A DNA stretch of 36,262 nt from Schoenoplectus triqueter (GCA_964058805.1 CAXKVV010001188.1:1-36262), one strand, 5' to 3'. Counted from the stretch's first letter, positions 10,110 through 21,330 are shown. Translations and numbers: made by a program. The notes: generated by a model not told the origin, from the letters alone.

Positions 10110-10547
10110 ATCTGGCTACGGTGATTCCATAAGCATTTCGAGCCGAAATGCTTATGGCTCAAATTTTAAAATTTCGTGCTCGAAATTTCAATTTAAATAT
10201 TTTAAAAGATTTTTCATATCATAATTTTATAGATTATCAATTTTTATCAAATTTAGAGTTAGTTTACTATACTTAATAATTTTTGAAAGACGGCTCTAAA
10301 AATAATTAAAAATGTCAATTTTTATAAGCCAAATTTTGCTATCTTTTAAAAATCATTAAGTATAGTAAATTAACTTCAAACGTGATGAAAATTGATAATT
10401 TATAAGATTATAATATGAAATTTTTTTTGAGCTATTTAAATTAAAATTTCGATCACGGGATTTTAAAATTCGAGCCATAAATATTTAGCCGAAGTGCTTA
10501 TGGAATCACCGTAGCCAAACTCTCTCTCTCTCTCTATATATATATAT
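10077..10547. mobile_element. Fold-back MITE bounded by microsatellites
   Basis: TGGCTACGGTGATTCCATAA begins at 10113 and its complement ends at 10517. The inverted pairing extends through most of the interior: TAGTTTACTATACTTAATAA on the left answers ATTAAGTATAGTAAATTAAC on the right. The result is a near-complete hairpin of about 400 bp. The outer borders are (AT)n on the left (10078-10107) and (CT)n(TA)n on the right (10519-10546). Such a transcript could form a long duplex and feed small-RNA production, but that is inference. Confidence 0.8.
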
Positions 10548-10618
10548 TTGCTAAACTGCACTTAGACGCTATTCCATTTAAATCAAGAATTACAAAATTT
10601 TATAGCATTGTCATCAAC

Positions 10619-10868
10619 TTGCAGAGAAAACAGAGGAAGTGTAAATCCTGCATTTTAACTTTTTATAATTATGTGGCGTTCGGTGAACAAAAAACCCATC
10701 AAAATCAAGGTTGAGCACGCAAATTAAAAACAGAGGAAGTGTAAATCCTGCATTTTAACTTGCAGAGAAAACAGAGGAAGTGTAAATCCTGCATTTTAAC
10801 TTTTTATAATTATGAGGCGTTCGGTGAACAAAAAACCCATCAAAATCATGGTTGAGCACGCAAATTAA
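10619..10868. repeat. Tandem duplication of about 110-140 bp with a third partial copy
   Basis: AACAGAGGAAGTGTAAATCC occurs three times (starting near 10629, 10729 and 10769). The first and third are followed by the same long tail (TTTTTATAATTATG, then GGCGTTCGGTGAACAAAAAA). The middle copy is truncated. The copies are almost identical, so the duplication is recent. Confidence 0.85.
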
Positions 10869-10919
10869 AAAAAATAAAAAACTAAGCTAAAACCTGGCTT
10901 TTAAAAATCAAGTCAGACT

Positions 10920-11312
10920 TGATTTTTAAAATAATTAGCAAAATAATTTTATTTTAATAATAAAAGAGATTAAATCGAAATTTTAAAAATATAAATGACA
11001 ATGCGTTACTGACAGTGGGGTGTTGTAAATGCGTCAGTCGAATTGACGCGTTTGTGCAAATATACGGTGACACTTTTTCATTTTTTTATCTTGCACATCC
11101 ATTTTATCACATGTCAATGGGAGAACACTTTCATTGACGCTTATTTTTTGAAAAAATTAAAAAGTAAAAATAAAAATGAAAATGAAAGATGATACCGCCA
11201 ATGATGTTTTTACAAAACGTCACTGACAGTGATGCACCCTCATTTATATTATTAAAATTTTAATTGAATTACTCTTACTATTAAAAATAAAATTATTTTA
11301 AATTTTTTTTGC
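10920..11312. mobile_element. Inverted-repeat element with CTGACAGTG motif
   Basis: Left arm AATAATTTTATTTTAATAAT ... AAATGACAATGCGTTACTGA pairs with a right arm whose complement reads AATAATTTTATTTTTAATAG ... AAATGAGGGTGCATCACTGT. The arms are about 90-100 bp. Internally, ACTGACAGTG is repeated at both ends and GTCAGTCGAATTGACGCG lies between. Target duplication is not resolved. Confidence 0.6.
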
Positions 11313-11780
11313 TGCACTCTAGCTCTTTGGAGTCCGTTTGAAATACACAGCAGAGAAGAAGCTTGATAATGGCACTTTGCATAGCTTCAGCTTGAAGTGA
11401 GGCTTAAAATTAATCATAAAACCCCTTGATAAAATTAATGAAGTAATATATTAACCATTACATAAGGATGGATGATTTCACGACACGTACTGGTATGACA
11501 ATCGGCAATTAATTTCCAAAAATTTAAATAGAATAAAATAACTTAAAAGCAATTTTGATGGCTATATACTGAAAAAATAGATAACTTGAAAAACAAATTC
11601 CACATAGATATTATTGTTTGATAATCTGTAGTATCGTTATGCTGATCAGACTAGTTTGCAGCAACTATCAACATTAATATTAAATTATTAATACATCTCC
11701 GCCTTTTCTTTTCTTTTCTTTTCTTTTTTCTTGTTGAAGGATGACAGCAAACACAATATTTCCCCCTTGACTTTTAATTA
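11313..11780. other. Intergenic spacer upstream of LLG copy 1
   Basis: AT-rich non-coding DNA with a CTTTT microsatellite (about 11704-11730). No gene was found. Confidence 0.4.
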
Positions 11781-12010
11781 TCTCCATCAATGACAGTTTG
11801 CCTCCAAAAAAGCTTCAGCAAGTATGAATATCATATAGCCCTGGCTCATCACCAATCTTCACTAGTTTTACTAAATCAGTGTGTTATACTGCAATTACAA
11901 TAATGCCGGATTACATGCACCGGATCTTTCCAATTATTAGGCTGAGACCGTTTACTTTCGTTTACTGTTGACCATCCTTTTTTTCTTGCCTAAAAAAAAG
12001 AAAATTTTTC
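11781..12010 (+). promoter_or_regulatory. Shared LLG promoter block, copy 1
   Basis: This block contains CTCCATCAATGACAG, TCTTCACTAGTTTTACTAAA, the 16-mer CCGGATTACATGCACC (11906-11921) and GAGACCGTTTACTTTCG (11944-11960). Matching blocks occur upstream of copies 2-5. CATGCA is the core of the RY element bound by B3-domain regulators. Conservation among the copies shows common descent; regulatory use is inferred. Confidence 0.55.
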
Positions 12011-12124
12011 TTGGATGTAAATCCGTGCTCTCATGTCATACCCTTTCTTATTCTCTGAGAAATTGTGGGATACAGAGATAATTATAATTCCAAATAGGAA
12101 AGCACTGATAGATAAAAAGGAAAA

Positions 12125-13366
12125 ATGGAGGTTTTCAGGATGGTTGTGTTCATGGGATTGGTTGGATTGGCCATCTCTGGCCCTGCTCCTATATCTGGTA
12201 TTACATTTTATTAATAAACAAATTAAGATTTTCTTTAATTTGTGTTGTTTATTTTATTGTATATGCTATCTAATCAGTTTATTAATTTGTGTTTACAGAG
12301 GATATTTTCACTCGAGGATCAGACAGCGGCAGCACAGGCAACATCATGAGGCTGCGAGGACATGGATTCATCAGTGATTTTTTCTTTTCTTATTTTTTTT
12401 TTCAAAATTAATTAGAAGATCAACAGTTTAATTCAATTAAAAATAATTAAATTGAAGCAACAGAAGACTTCTAAAATAAATAAGCGGTAACTGAAATAGA
12501 AAGAAAAAAATATGTACATGGAAAGGTGATAGCATTCTTAGTTCAATGCATTTGACATTATTGATCACAATATATTCTAAACACATATTAGTTTGAATTA
12601 TTTCAATATAATAAATTAATCTATCACGCATTTCCCCTTTATTAAAAATAATTTCCATCAGAAACCCCCCTTGTTACCATGATTTACAACAACGAAATAT
12701 ATTTTCTGAACATTTTCTGATCTAAATCAAAAGAAAAAAGGAAAAAAAAACATGTTGGGCTTATGCATTTCTCTTATGCAGGCAAGTACATAAAGGAGAG
12801 ATCCACTTAAAAAAATATATATGATTACGTGGTGACATCATGAAAACGAATTTTGTTATTAAAAATATTGATGTATTACAAACAAAACAAGTTTTAAATT
12901 TGTATTTTGAAGATTGAAAATTTATATAAACGATGTAATTAATACAAAGTAGTGTGTGTGTCATGATTTAGCAGAAGAGAAAACCTGTCATTTAATTATT
13001 TCTCCAGTCTCAACTCTCAAGTAATTAAAAATGTACTAATTTTTATGACTGTTTTGTGTAGGCTGCCCCATAGATTTTGTCAACCAAAACTACACAATAC
13101 TTACAAGCCAATGCAAGGCCCCAGACTACGATGCCACGCTCTGTTGCACTGCCTTCAAGCAATTCGCCTGCCCCATCGCGGAAGAAGTCAACAAAATCAA
13201 CGCCAACTGCTGTGCATCGCTCATGCTCAGATCCTTCTCCGCCTTCGCCAAGTACAAGGCACCGATCATGTTTTTAGACAAGTGCAGAAAAAGCAAATTA
13301 GGACTGTCCTGCGATGAAATAATAAAGGATACATCTCATAAGACACACCCCGGAAAGTCTCCCTGA
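12125..13366 (+). CDS. LLG: LLG copy 1: anchorless, divergent LORELEI-like protein
   Basis: Exons 12125-12197, 12299-12373 and 13062-13366 encode 150 residues. Residues 1-19 (MEVFRMVVFMGLVGLAISG) form a signal peptide. The LLG cysteine domain runs from C51 to C133. Family members act at the cell surface with FERONIA-type receptor kinases in RALF peptide signalling. Differences from the family: nine cysteines instead of eight, because the conserved Asn-Asp is N98-C99 followed by C100; YGKYPPGLF is replaced by FAKYKAPIMF; and the tail after C133 is short and polar, ending at a TGA with no hydrophobic GPI signal. The exon 2 donor is A|GTGATT, weaker than GTAAG in the other copies; read-through would meet a stop soon after. 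It groups with copy 2. It could be a neofunctionalised gene or one beginning to decay. Confidence 0.85.
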
Positions 13367-14585
13367 ATTATATGTTAATTTTATTTCTTAATAGTTAATG
13401 TATTTTGCGCTTGGCTATCAATGTTTAATTTTGTTTTAATGCCCATAATTATCGTTGTATGAGACAAAAATATCTAAGTTAAATTTAAAGCACCGTGCAT
13501 TGCACGGGTCCACACCACCTGCTGGAGAATTCTTAACAGAATGTAGGCACACTACAGAACTAAGCACAAACGACCAAGACTGTTGTGCTGTCTTGTCTTA
13601 GGGGGCTGCTTAATTACCTCTCTTCATTTAGGAAAGTTGATCCCATTTTTATCTGAAAGGATAAATTTCTCATACATTTAGAAAATGAAATATCACGATT
13701 TTTACTGCGTGATTTAATTAATTAATGGATAAAATTAAGTGATATGCCATGTAACATAGATGACATCAGTATCCGACACGACACGATATGATGCTGCGTA
13801 ACACATAACACAGAAGTAGTGGTTCATTTATTTATTTATTTATTTTGTTTAGAGCTCATGGGTGCTGGTTTGCGGGTTCGAATCCCATCTGCCTTAAAAA
13901 TGAATTTATACTTTGCAAGGACAGAAGTAGTGAATTGATAAATGTATGTGTCATCTGTCAGTATGTGATATGTATTTAGATGTGCGTGTTTTAATGTGTT
14001 ATATCTAACACGCGCTTAAAATGCGCGACACATCTAATATATCATGCAAGATATATTTGTGTTTACGTATGTTTTGTCACTTGTGACATTTGTATAACAC
14101 TTATAAATTTAAAAAAATATATAAAAAAACATTGAACAATCAGGAAAATATGATAAAATTCGAAAAGAATTAAAAAAACCATGAAGTGTTAGATGTGTAT
14201 GTTTAATCATGTTAAAATTATTCAGATGATGAACATATATGTTTAAGAGCACGACATATTATCGGTGCAATATTTATATATGTGTTTCACATACACATTT
14301 CAAATATGTAAATCAATTTACTAGATAGAAGTGAGTTTGTCATTGATGTGTTTCACATGTGTCATAGTGTGTCTTGTGCCTAATGTGTTCTTATATTGCG
14401 TCAAACTTATGTCAATATGTGTTGTGCAAGTGGCCATGTCAGACACGGATACGGATGCTTCCATAGCGTGTCTGTTCTACCCAGGCGATACGTAACAACC
14501 CTTGTAAATTTGTAATGCTATATCTAAGCTTCTATTAAAGGATGCCATGTTAACAACTTCCAAAAGACTGCAAAGATATCAGATG
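13367..14585. other. Spacer between LLG copies 1 and 2
   Basis: No gene was seen. The DNA has repeated GACACG/ATATGTG-type motifs (about 13765-13800 and 13970-14470), including AGACACGGATACGGATGC at about 14439, which suggest a degenerate repeat whose borders could not be matched. Confidence 0.4.
13822..13920. mobile_element. 99-bp insertion with tRNA-like B box and 12-bp TSD
   Basis: The insertion is flanked by a perfect 12-bp duplication ACAGAAGTAGTG (13810-13821 and 13921-13932). It contains GGTTCGAATCC, a good RNA polymerase III B-box as in tRNA-derived SINEs, and a (TTTA)n run near its left end. The T run lies on the side opposite to a SINE tail if the B-box strand is the sense strand, so the type of insertion is uncertain. 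Confidence 0.55.
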
Positions 14586-14747
14586 GTCCTGGCTCACCGT
14601 TAATCTTCACTAGTTTACTAAATTATTATGTTACACTTAATTTAAGTAATTTCGGATTACATGCACCGATTTCTCTCAAATTACCAGCCAAGGAACCGTT
14701 TATTTCGTTTACGCTCTACCATCCTTTGTTTCTCGTCTAAAAAAAGA
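14586..14747 (+). promoter_or_regulatory. Shared LLG promoter block, copy 2
   Basis: TCCTGGCTCACC, TCTTCACTAGTTTACTAAAT, TCGGATTACATGCACCG (14652-14668) and GGAACCGTTTATTTCGTTTA match the block before copy 1 in the same order, with the same spacing to the start codon. This extended match, beyond what copies 3-5 show, supports copies 1 and 2 as the youngest duplicate pair. Confidence 0.55.
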
Positions 14748-14844
14748 TAATTTCTCTCAAAATTTCTTACTCTCTTCTCATCCTTTTTTTTTTCTCTGAG
14801 AAAGTTGGGAATTAAAAGTGAGAATAATACTAACAAAGAACAAA

Positions 14845-15452
14845 ATGGAGGTGTTGAGGATGATTGTGTTCATGGGATTTGTCGGACTGGTCATCTCCGG
14901 CTCTGTTCCTATTTCTGGTACTCCATTTATTAATTGAACAAATCCAATTCTTTTTTTATTTATTTTGTTTTGTTATAAAAATTTCTAATAAATTTGTTTC
15001 TGTTTGCAGAGAATATTTTCATTCTAGGAGAAAACAGTGGCATAGGAGGCAGCATGATGCAGATGGAATCCCAAGAGACGAGTAAGATATTTTATATATT
15101 TTATTTTTAAATTAATTAGAAGACAATCAGCGTATTTTTAATAAAAAAATTCAAAAATATTTATCATTTTTATTTTGCTCTAGATTGCCCAGTTGATTTT
15201 GCGAGCCAAAACTACACGATAATTACAAGCCAATGCAAACCCCCAGAGTACAATGCCACCCTATGTTGCACTGCCTTCAAACAATTTGCATGTCCAATTG
15301 CAGTTCAAATTAATGATGTCACCAACAACAATTGTGCAAAGGTCATGTTTAAATTCATACACAGCTATGGCAAGTATCAGCCTGGCGTATTTTCAAGCAA
15401 GTGCAGGGAAAGCAAACTAGGATTGTCATGCCATAACAACACATTACACTAG
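14845..15452 (+). CDS. LLG: LLG copy 2: anchorless LORELEI-like protein
   Basis: Exons 14845-14917, 15010-15081 and 15184-15452 encode 137 residues; both introns are about 100 bp. The signal peptide is MEVLRMIVFMGFVGLVISG. Eight cysteines lie at 50, 66, 76, 77, 85, 99, 122 and 131, the full LLG pattern, with N-glycosylation sequons at NYT (58-60), NAT (72-74) and NNT (133-135). The usual Asn-Asp before the sixth Cys is Asn-Asn (97-98). The protein ends six residues after the eighth Cys, so there is no GPI-anchor signal and it should be released into the wall space. The frame is intact with canonical splice sites. It is probably a functional secreted LLG relative, with unknown receptor preference. 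Confidence 0.9.
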
Positions 15453-15811
15453 AGACTCAACTGGAGATATCCTGATCAAAGTTGTGTTTTTCATGTATTC
15501 TGATTATTAATTGTAGTAAAGTATTAATCGTACTGGTATTATTTATATTTATGTTTCATGACATTCAAGTCATGCAAGTTATTTAAATAGCTTGGAATTT
15601 GTGTGCAAAAATTCTCAATAATAACAGGACTCTGAAAAAAGAAAAAAAGGGAGGGTTGATTTTGAATCTCTAAATTGTAGGTCAAAGATTTTGTTCAAAT
15701 TATATTAAGAAGAGTTTCTTCATTCATATTCTTTAATCTTTTTTAACCCGTACAATAAAAAATCAGGAGCAAAGTCTCTCTTCTCTTTCTCTTCTCCTTC
15801 CATCTCTCATC

Positions 15812-15961
15812 CATTAGCGGAGCTTCATTGGAGACAAAGTCAAATGGGGTCATGATCCCCTTCAATTTCAAAAATTAATAAAAAAATAGTAATTAATTTA
15901 TACAAATTATTGTAGAGTATAAAGATCAGATCCCCTAATTATTGGTGAAGCTCCGCTAATG
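15812..15961. mobile_element. hAT-type MITE with 8-bp TSD (CATTAGCGGAGC class)
   Basis: A 150-bp element with termini CATTAGCGGAGCTTCA at both ends in inverted orientation, flanked by CTCTCATC (15804-15811) and CTCTCACC (15962-15969), 7 of 8 matching. It is too short to encode anything. Confidence 0.8.
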
Positions 15962-16750
15962 CTCTCACCCCATTCATCATCATTTCTGGAGCATAGCATT
16001 AGTTGTGTTGAAATCCTGATTTTTTTATTCAGTTCTAATATGTTTGAGCTTGATCAGATGGGCCATAATTGTTTTGAAAACAATTTACAGAGAATTCCCT
16101 TTTAGAATATTAAAGAGGTTATGGTACATTATAATGGACAAAGGGGTGGGTATATTGGGGACACATATCTCAGAAACCGAAGTCCAAAAATATCAATCAA
16201 AGTCACTCAACAAAAACAATCAATATATTGAAATTTTATGAAAAAAAAAATTATCTTTAAAGTTTTCTTACTATTTTTTAAAATTTCTAAAAGATGATCA
16301 TATTTGAGTTGTAAATAATATTATTTTATTATTATTTTAGGATCATTTTTCAAATAATAAAATTTGATATTCCATATTTTGATATGTAGATAATGTTGAG
16401 TGATTTGGATTGACATTTTTGACGTCAGTTTTGAGAGATTTTGATTCCAATACATCAATCCTTTTTACATTATAATGTATCATAGCCTTATTTTTTAATT
16501 TTCCAAAATTTATAATAAGTGAACTTATTGAATTTGATGAAAACAAATGTTTGGCACAAATTAGTCGTATAGCTGGCAGGAAAAACACATTTTTATTGTT
16601 CGTCCTTTTCAAGAGAGAATGCGGCAGTGAAAAAAAAAACCAAATAAATATTATAATTTGTTTTTATATAAATCGAATACTTCCTATTTCATTTTTCAGT
16701 ATTTACAGTACCCATTGAACATTAGAGGCCTGAAAAACACGTGTGTGTGT

Positions 16751-16751
16751 G

Positions 16752-16784
<33 letters not shown>

Positions 16785-17146
16785 GCTAGGGTGTTTCATG
16801 GAGCATCAAACTTCTCCTGCTTCGTATCCGTATCTCAAATTTAAAAGTCCAAATGATCGATCCAAACCGTTGAACATAATCTTCGTATTGAAATATCTTT
16901 CAAGATCAAATTTTATATTTTTTTTGTTTTTTTACTATTTTTAGATGAGCACAAAGTTTGCTGATCTAATGATTTCTACACCATCCAAAACTAATTATTT
17001 TGTACTCATCTAAAAAATAGCAAAAAAATTTAAAAAATATAAAATTTGATCTCAAAAGATATTTCAATATGAAGATAATGTTTAACGGTTTAAATCAGGA
17101 GGTTTGATGCTCCATGGAGCACCCTAGCCCCTCTCTCTCTATATAT
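16751..17146. mobile_element. Fold-back MITE bounded by (TA)n(GA)n
   Basis: The left end is (TA)n(GA)n GGCTAGGGTGTTTCATGGAG; the right end is the complement, CTCCATGGAGCACCCTAGCC, followed by (CT)n(TA)n. The arms pair over about 170 bp: AATATCTTTCAAGATCAAAT on the left, ATTTGATCTCAAAAGATATT on the right. A loop lies near 16955-17005 and one arm has an extra 40 bp near 16825-16865. The overall plan matches the element at 10077, although the sequence is different. Confidence 0.8.
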
Positions 17147-18142
17147 GACAATATATTTTGTTAAAATTGTCTCCAAAACTTTTTCATTCCATATCTTTTA
17201 TTTATCTTTTTTCTCTCCTTTTGCCATTTGTTTTAGATAAAAAGTTGTTGACGGAAGATGATGCATTGTATTTATGTAGATATTATTGAGTCCAGAACAA
17301 GAACATAACGAAATTTTTGTACATTTCTCATTCCTTTTTCCTTCGGGCCGAGTGCGTGCTTTAATTTACTAGTTTCCAAGTTCTAATTTTATATATCATT
17401 TAGTGCAATTTTGTTGTTCGGGGACCAATATTTTTCCATGCGTGAGATACAGTAAATCTGACTAGCGTTGTTATTGAGATGCAATAGGAAAAATTATTCT
17501 ATGATGGATGATGACTCTAATTAATTGACTATTACAATTAAGTGGAAGCGAATTTACTTGCATTGTAGCTAATTTGAGGGTGTCTTTTTTCTTCATTGAA
17601 AGTTTATAAATTATTCTTTTTATCGTATGAATTTTTAACTATTTTTTCAATATCTATTACAATTTTAAAAAATATTTTATTTAAGAAATATAGATTTCAA
17701 AATTTAATTATACAATTGCTTGTTTTAATTATTTCTTTCATGTTTACAATATTTCAGACTTTTAAATTTTTAATGAACAAATATACGTTTCATTTAAATT
17801 ATATTAAAAACTATTATTAGGAATAAGTGTACTAATAGCATGCCTTGTAAAAAAGAATAATATAATTTCCAGCATGATTTCCACAACCGAACAATTACTT
17901 CTCCCTATTTACATTATCATGTCCATGGATATAAATTATCATAAATTGATTTATTATTTTTCATACCCGTAAAATCTGATTTCATATAATCTGATAAAAA
18001 TGAAACAAACTCGCATAATATATAACTAATAAAAGCTCTTTGGTTACATCATAGATTCATGTAGCACTCTGTATAATGTCTCCAATTTATTCAATTCAAT
18101 ACTCCAATAATAGATAATAATTAAGGTTGACTCCTAATTGTC

Positions 18143-18326
18143 TTCATCCATGACCGTTCTCCTCCAACAAACAGCAACATGAAAATCACATGATCCCGGT
18201 GTTCTCGCTACCTTTCCTAAATTAGGCTTTTAAATGCGAGCAAAGTAACTTCGGATCACATGCACCGAGTATTTCCGGCTCTAAATCTAGGGACCATTCA
18301 CCTGTGTTTACCTTGCCTACAAAAAG
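18143..18326 (+). promoter_or_regulatory. Shared LLG promoter block, copy 3
   Basis: TTCATCCATGACCG and CTCCAACAAACAGCAACAT, then ATCCCGGTG, TTCGGATCACATGCACCGAG (18250-18269) and GGGACCATTCACCTGTGTTTA line up with blocks before the other copies. The RY core CATGCA is kept. Confidence 0.5.
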
Positions 18327-18399
18327 GATTTCTTTTTTCTCAAAATTTTGAAAAGTTTTGCTCTATTTCTCATAATTTCTTCGCTGAGATAATATAACT

Positions 18400-19563
18400 A
18401 TGGATTTAAACCGCCAGTTATTGGTTTTCAGACTGATATTGTTCATGGGATTGGTTGGATTGACAGTCTCCAGTTTTATTTCTGGTATTTGTTAATAACT
18501 AACAAAATAAATTTGTTTTTAATTTATTTTTAAAAATATTTTCATGAAATATTTTGCATTTGCAGAGGATGTGTTCAGGAAGCACGGTTCAGGCCGAACA
18601 TTGGAAGAGTCAGGATCTGAAGAATTGAGTAAATATTTTTTTTTAACTTTTAGTTAGCACACTAACATACTATTATAAAGAGGTCTACCAAAAATTAAGA
18701 TTGAAAAATGAAATAAAATAATAGACTGAGGTTTACATTTTAGAACTTTTCCATTTCTTTAAATTTATTTCCCCTAATTCTTCTTATTATTTGTGAATTA
18801 ATATGCATAACAGAGACTGAAAATATAGAATGTAATTCCGCCCTCCGACCAACATAAATATTTTTCATTTTAATTAATCCAAATAAGCTAATCTGAATTA
18901 TACAATTAAAAAAAATTGTTGAGTCGAATCTCCTATACAAGGAAAAAAAATGATAACTTCTGTATATACCATTAGTTTTTGCCTTTTTGACATTATTGTC
19001 CTAAAGCTGTAATATCAGATTTTATTCACTATCAATTTCCCTGGACACTCTGTTTTTTCACCCTTTGAATTCTTCAAAATATCATTTTTTTTCCAAAAAT
19101 TCCCTCTGTCCAAAATACATGCAAAAGGAAGTAATAATTATAATTAAGGACGGGGAAATTGTTTCCGAGTATTTTCTAAGGAAATGTGTACAGATCCACA
19201 CAAGACAAAATTTATGCTTCACAGAAAAAAAAAATCGAACTTTTACTTTTTTTTTGGGGTTAAAAATGCTAATATTCTCATTTTCTTTCCCCAGCATGCC
19301 CGGTGAACTTTAGAGACCAAAACTACACCATGATCACAAGCAAGTGCACGGCCCCGGAATACGCCGCTGCCGTCTGCTGCGCGTCCTTCAAGGAATTTGC
19401 ATGCCCGTTTGCAAAAGAAATCAACGATTTCAAAAACAACGATTGTGCAACGATCATGTTCGGCTACATACAACTCTATGGCAATTACCCCATTGGAATG
19501 TTTTATGAGAAGTGCAGGGAAGGCAAGTCGGGGCTCGAGTGTCCCGAGGGCTCGACGCCGTAG
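18400..19563 (+). CDS. LLG: LLG copy 3: anchorless LORELEI-like protein with intact Asn-Asp
   Basis: Exons 18400-18484, 18566-18628 and 19295-19563 encode 138 residues. The signal peptide spans about residues 1-25 (hydrophobic LILFMGLVGLTV). The mature part has EDVF, then eight cysteines at 51, 67, 77, 78, 86, 100, 123 and 132, the NYT sequon (59-61), the conserved Asn-Asp (98-99) and YGNYPIGMF. The third exon is clearly richer in G and C than the surrounding DNA. Translation stops at a TAG after CPEGSTP, so no GPI-anchor signal is encoded; I looked in the following 150 bp and saw no hydrophobic continuation in any frame. Intron phases are identical to the other copies. By sequence it is closest to the anchored copy 5, but it is predicted to be secreted and free. 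Confidence 0.92.
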
Positions 19564-21330
19564 AACTAAGATCTGTCATGAAAATCAATGATCAGCTAAA
19601 TAGTTTTGAATTTACAAGCAGCTTGTTTAGCCATTGCAAAAGGACTTGGGTGCATCTATGAGAGGATACAATTAAGTAGTGAAAAATGGAGATCGATTCT
19701 TTTTTTTTTTTTTTTTCACGTGTACTTAATTGTGCTTAGGTTTCTTTGTGTTGAATAACTTTTTGCGGACATTTAATTGTACTTGACTGACACAAAAATC
19801 TTAATATTGAAATATTGTAAGGTTATAATTGAATTCAAATAAAATGATTAATCCATTTTTTATTCAAACGATATACAGTCATTATTTATATATCGTGGAT
19901 ATGGAAAAAATACATATGCATAACAGCATATCATATTCCATCCAATTAAAAAATAGATAGAAATATGCGTTGGTAAAAATTAAATTTAAGGCTCTTATTT
20001 AAATTGCTCTTATAAGCCAAATCTGATATGTTCAAAAGCAATCGGACCGTTATAAATGTATGACACCCTACTGTCATATAGAGGTGACTGAATTCGATCC
20101 GACCCGACAAACTCGTCAGGACTTGAACCCGATCCGATCTGATTTTTTAGGAATTTTAAAAAAAGTCAAACTGATCCGATCCGAATTCGAACCTGATCTG
20201 ACCCGACCCAAGATCAAATGACCTTCAATCCAATCGAAATCTATTAACGATCTGAAAAAACACAACATGTAAATTGACCCGACCCGACTCGATTTCTTCT
20301 AGAAAGTCAAACTGACCCGACCTGACCCGCTCAATTGCCACCTCTACTGTCATACATTTTATACAGAACTCGAATCGGTTGTTTATCCTGAAAGAGATAA
20401 TTTTTCTATTTTATTCCGAGTAGGGCTCTCGAATTAAAAATGGACCGATCATATTAATTTATTTTTCTCTCTGCTCTCTTCGGATAATCAGATTCGTTGA
20501 TTATTTATCCGAATGCCCTGCTCGGATCAACAACCGAAAATATTCGGACTCTTTTATAAATGGCAGCTCAAGGACCCAGGACGAAAATATTAAAAGTTAA
20601 GTGGTGGAAACGTAATATTAATATATTATTATATATTTATACTACGACGAGTCGGTGCGAGGTTGCAATTGATATGTACGGCCCAACAAAAGTTTTTAAG
20701 TGTCCGCTGAGACAAACTACATTATCAAGTATTTTTCAATCATGGGATAAATTCGTATTATTATCAAGTTTATTTATTTTGCTTTTAACTAATGAATAAA
20801 TTAGTACATAGGTGTTGTATTTTTTTTTATCCACACCTATGTCTTCATTTAAAATTTTAATTCTTTCTTCAGATGAATTTTAATTTATAACTCATATTGC
20901 TATTATCGTTATATATTAATTTCGGCCAATGAACACTTCAAATGATCCTCCTCCTTGCACAAATATGTGCCATTATACGAAAACTTGAATAGAAAATGTG
21001 ATTGTTATTTGTATTTTATCCATATTAAAAATATCTCAAATACTTGGTTTCTTAATTACAAATAAGAATTTTGTTCAATTTTAAAGTAACAATATATATG
21101 CTGATTAATGAAATATTAAGCCTAGTTTCCACTTGTTTTATTCAAGACCCCTATAATTATTCTCTCCATTTCTAATATTATAAAATTCAAATGTGTATGA
21201 ATCATAATAAAAACAGCTTAGTCCAACACTTAATATGGAACCCTTTCCGAGTTCCAAGTAGTTTTTAATTAGGAAAAAATAAATAGAATAAACACAGCCT
21301 AGCTAGTGCTTCATTGACTACCAATCTCTC
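19564..21330. other. Spacer between LLG copies 3 and 4
   Basis: No gene was recognised. It contains the hAT-type MITE at 20079-20346. A short open frame at 20560-20799 has no recognisable motif and is not called. Confidence 0.45.
20079..20346. mobile_element. hAT-type MITE with perfect 8-bp TSD (TAGAGGTG class)
   Basis: A 268-bp element with ends TAGAGGTGACTGAATTCGAT and (complemented) TAGAGGTGGCAATTGAGCGG, flanked by the perfect duplication CTGTCATA (20071-20078 and 20347-20354). The interior is made mostly of degenerate GATCCGACCCGA microrepeats. Confidence 0.9.

Larger units (their letters stand above)
15453..18142. other. Spacer between LLG copies 2 and 3
   Basis: No gene was seen in 2.7 kb of AT-rich DNA. 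It holds a hAT-type MITE and a microsatellite-bounded fold-back element (listed separately). The remaining parts (15453-15800, 15970-16740, 17150-18140) show only low-complexity sequence. Confidence 0.45.

Noticed and set aside
13045..13317. Open frames overlapping LLG exon 3 in other frames (also at 13077, 19397, 22190, 30310 and 30353)
   Set aside because: They are shadows of the real exon 3 frames; they lack the cysteine pattern and any signal peptide.
13860..13910. A tRNA gene around the GGTTCGAATCC motif
   Set aside because: There is no convincing anticodon arm, D arm or acceptor stem; only the B-box-like T arm is present.
20560..20799. A 79-residue open frame downstream of a MITE
   Set aside because: There is no recognisable domain, no splice context and intergenic base composition; probably chance.
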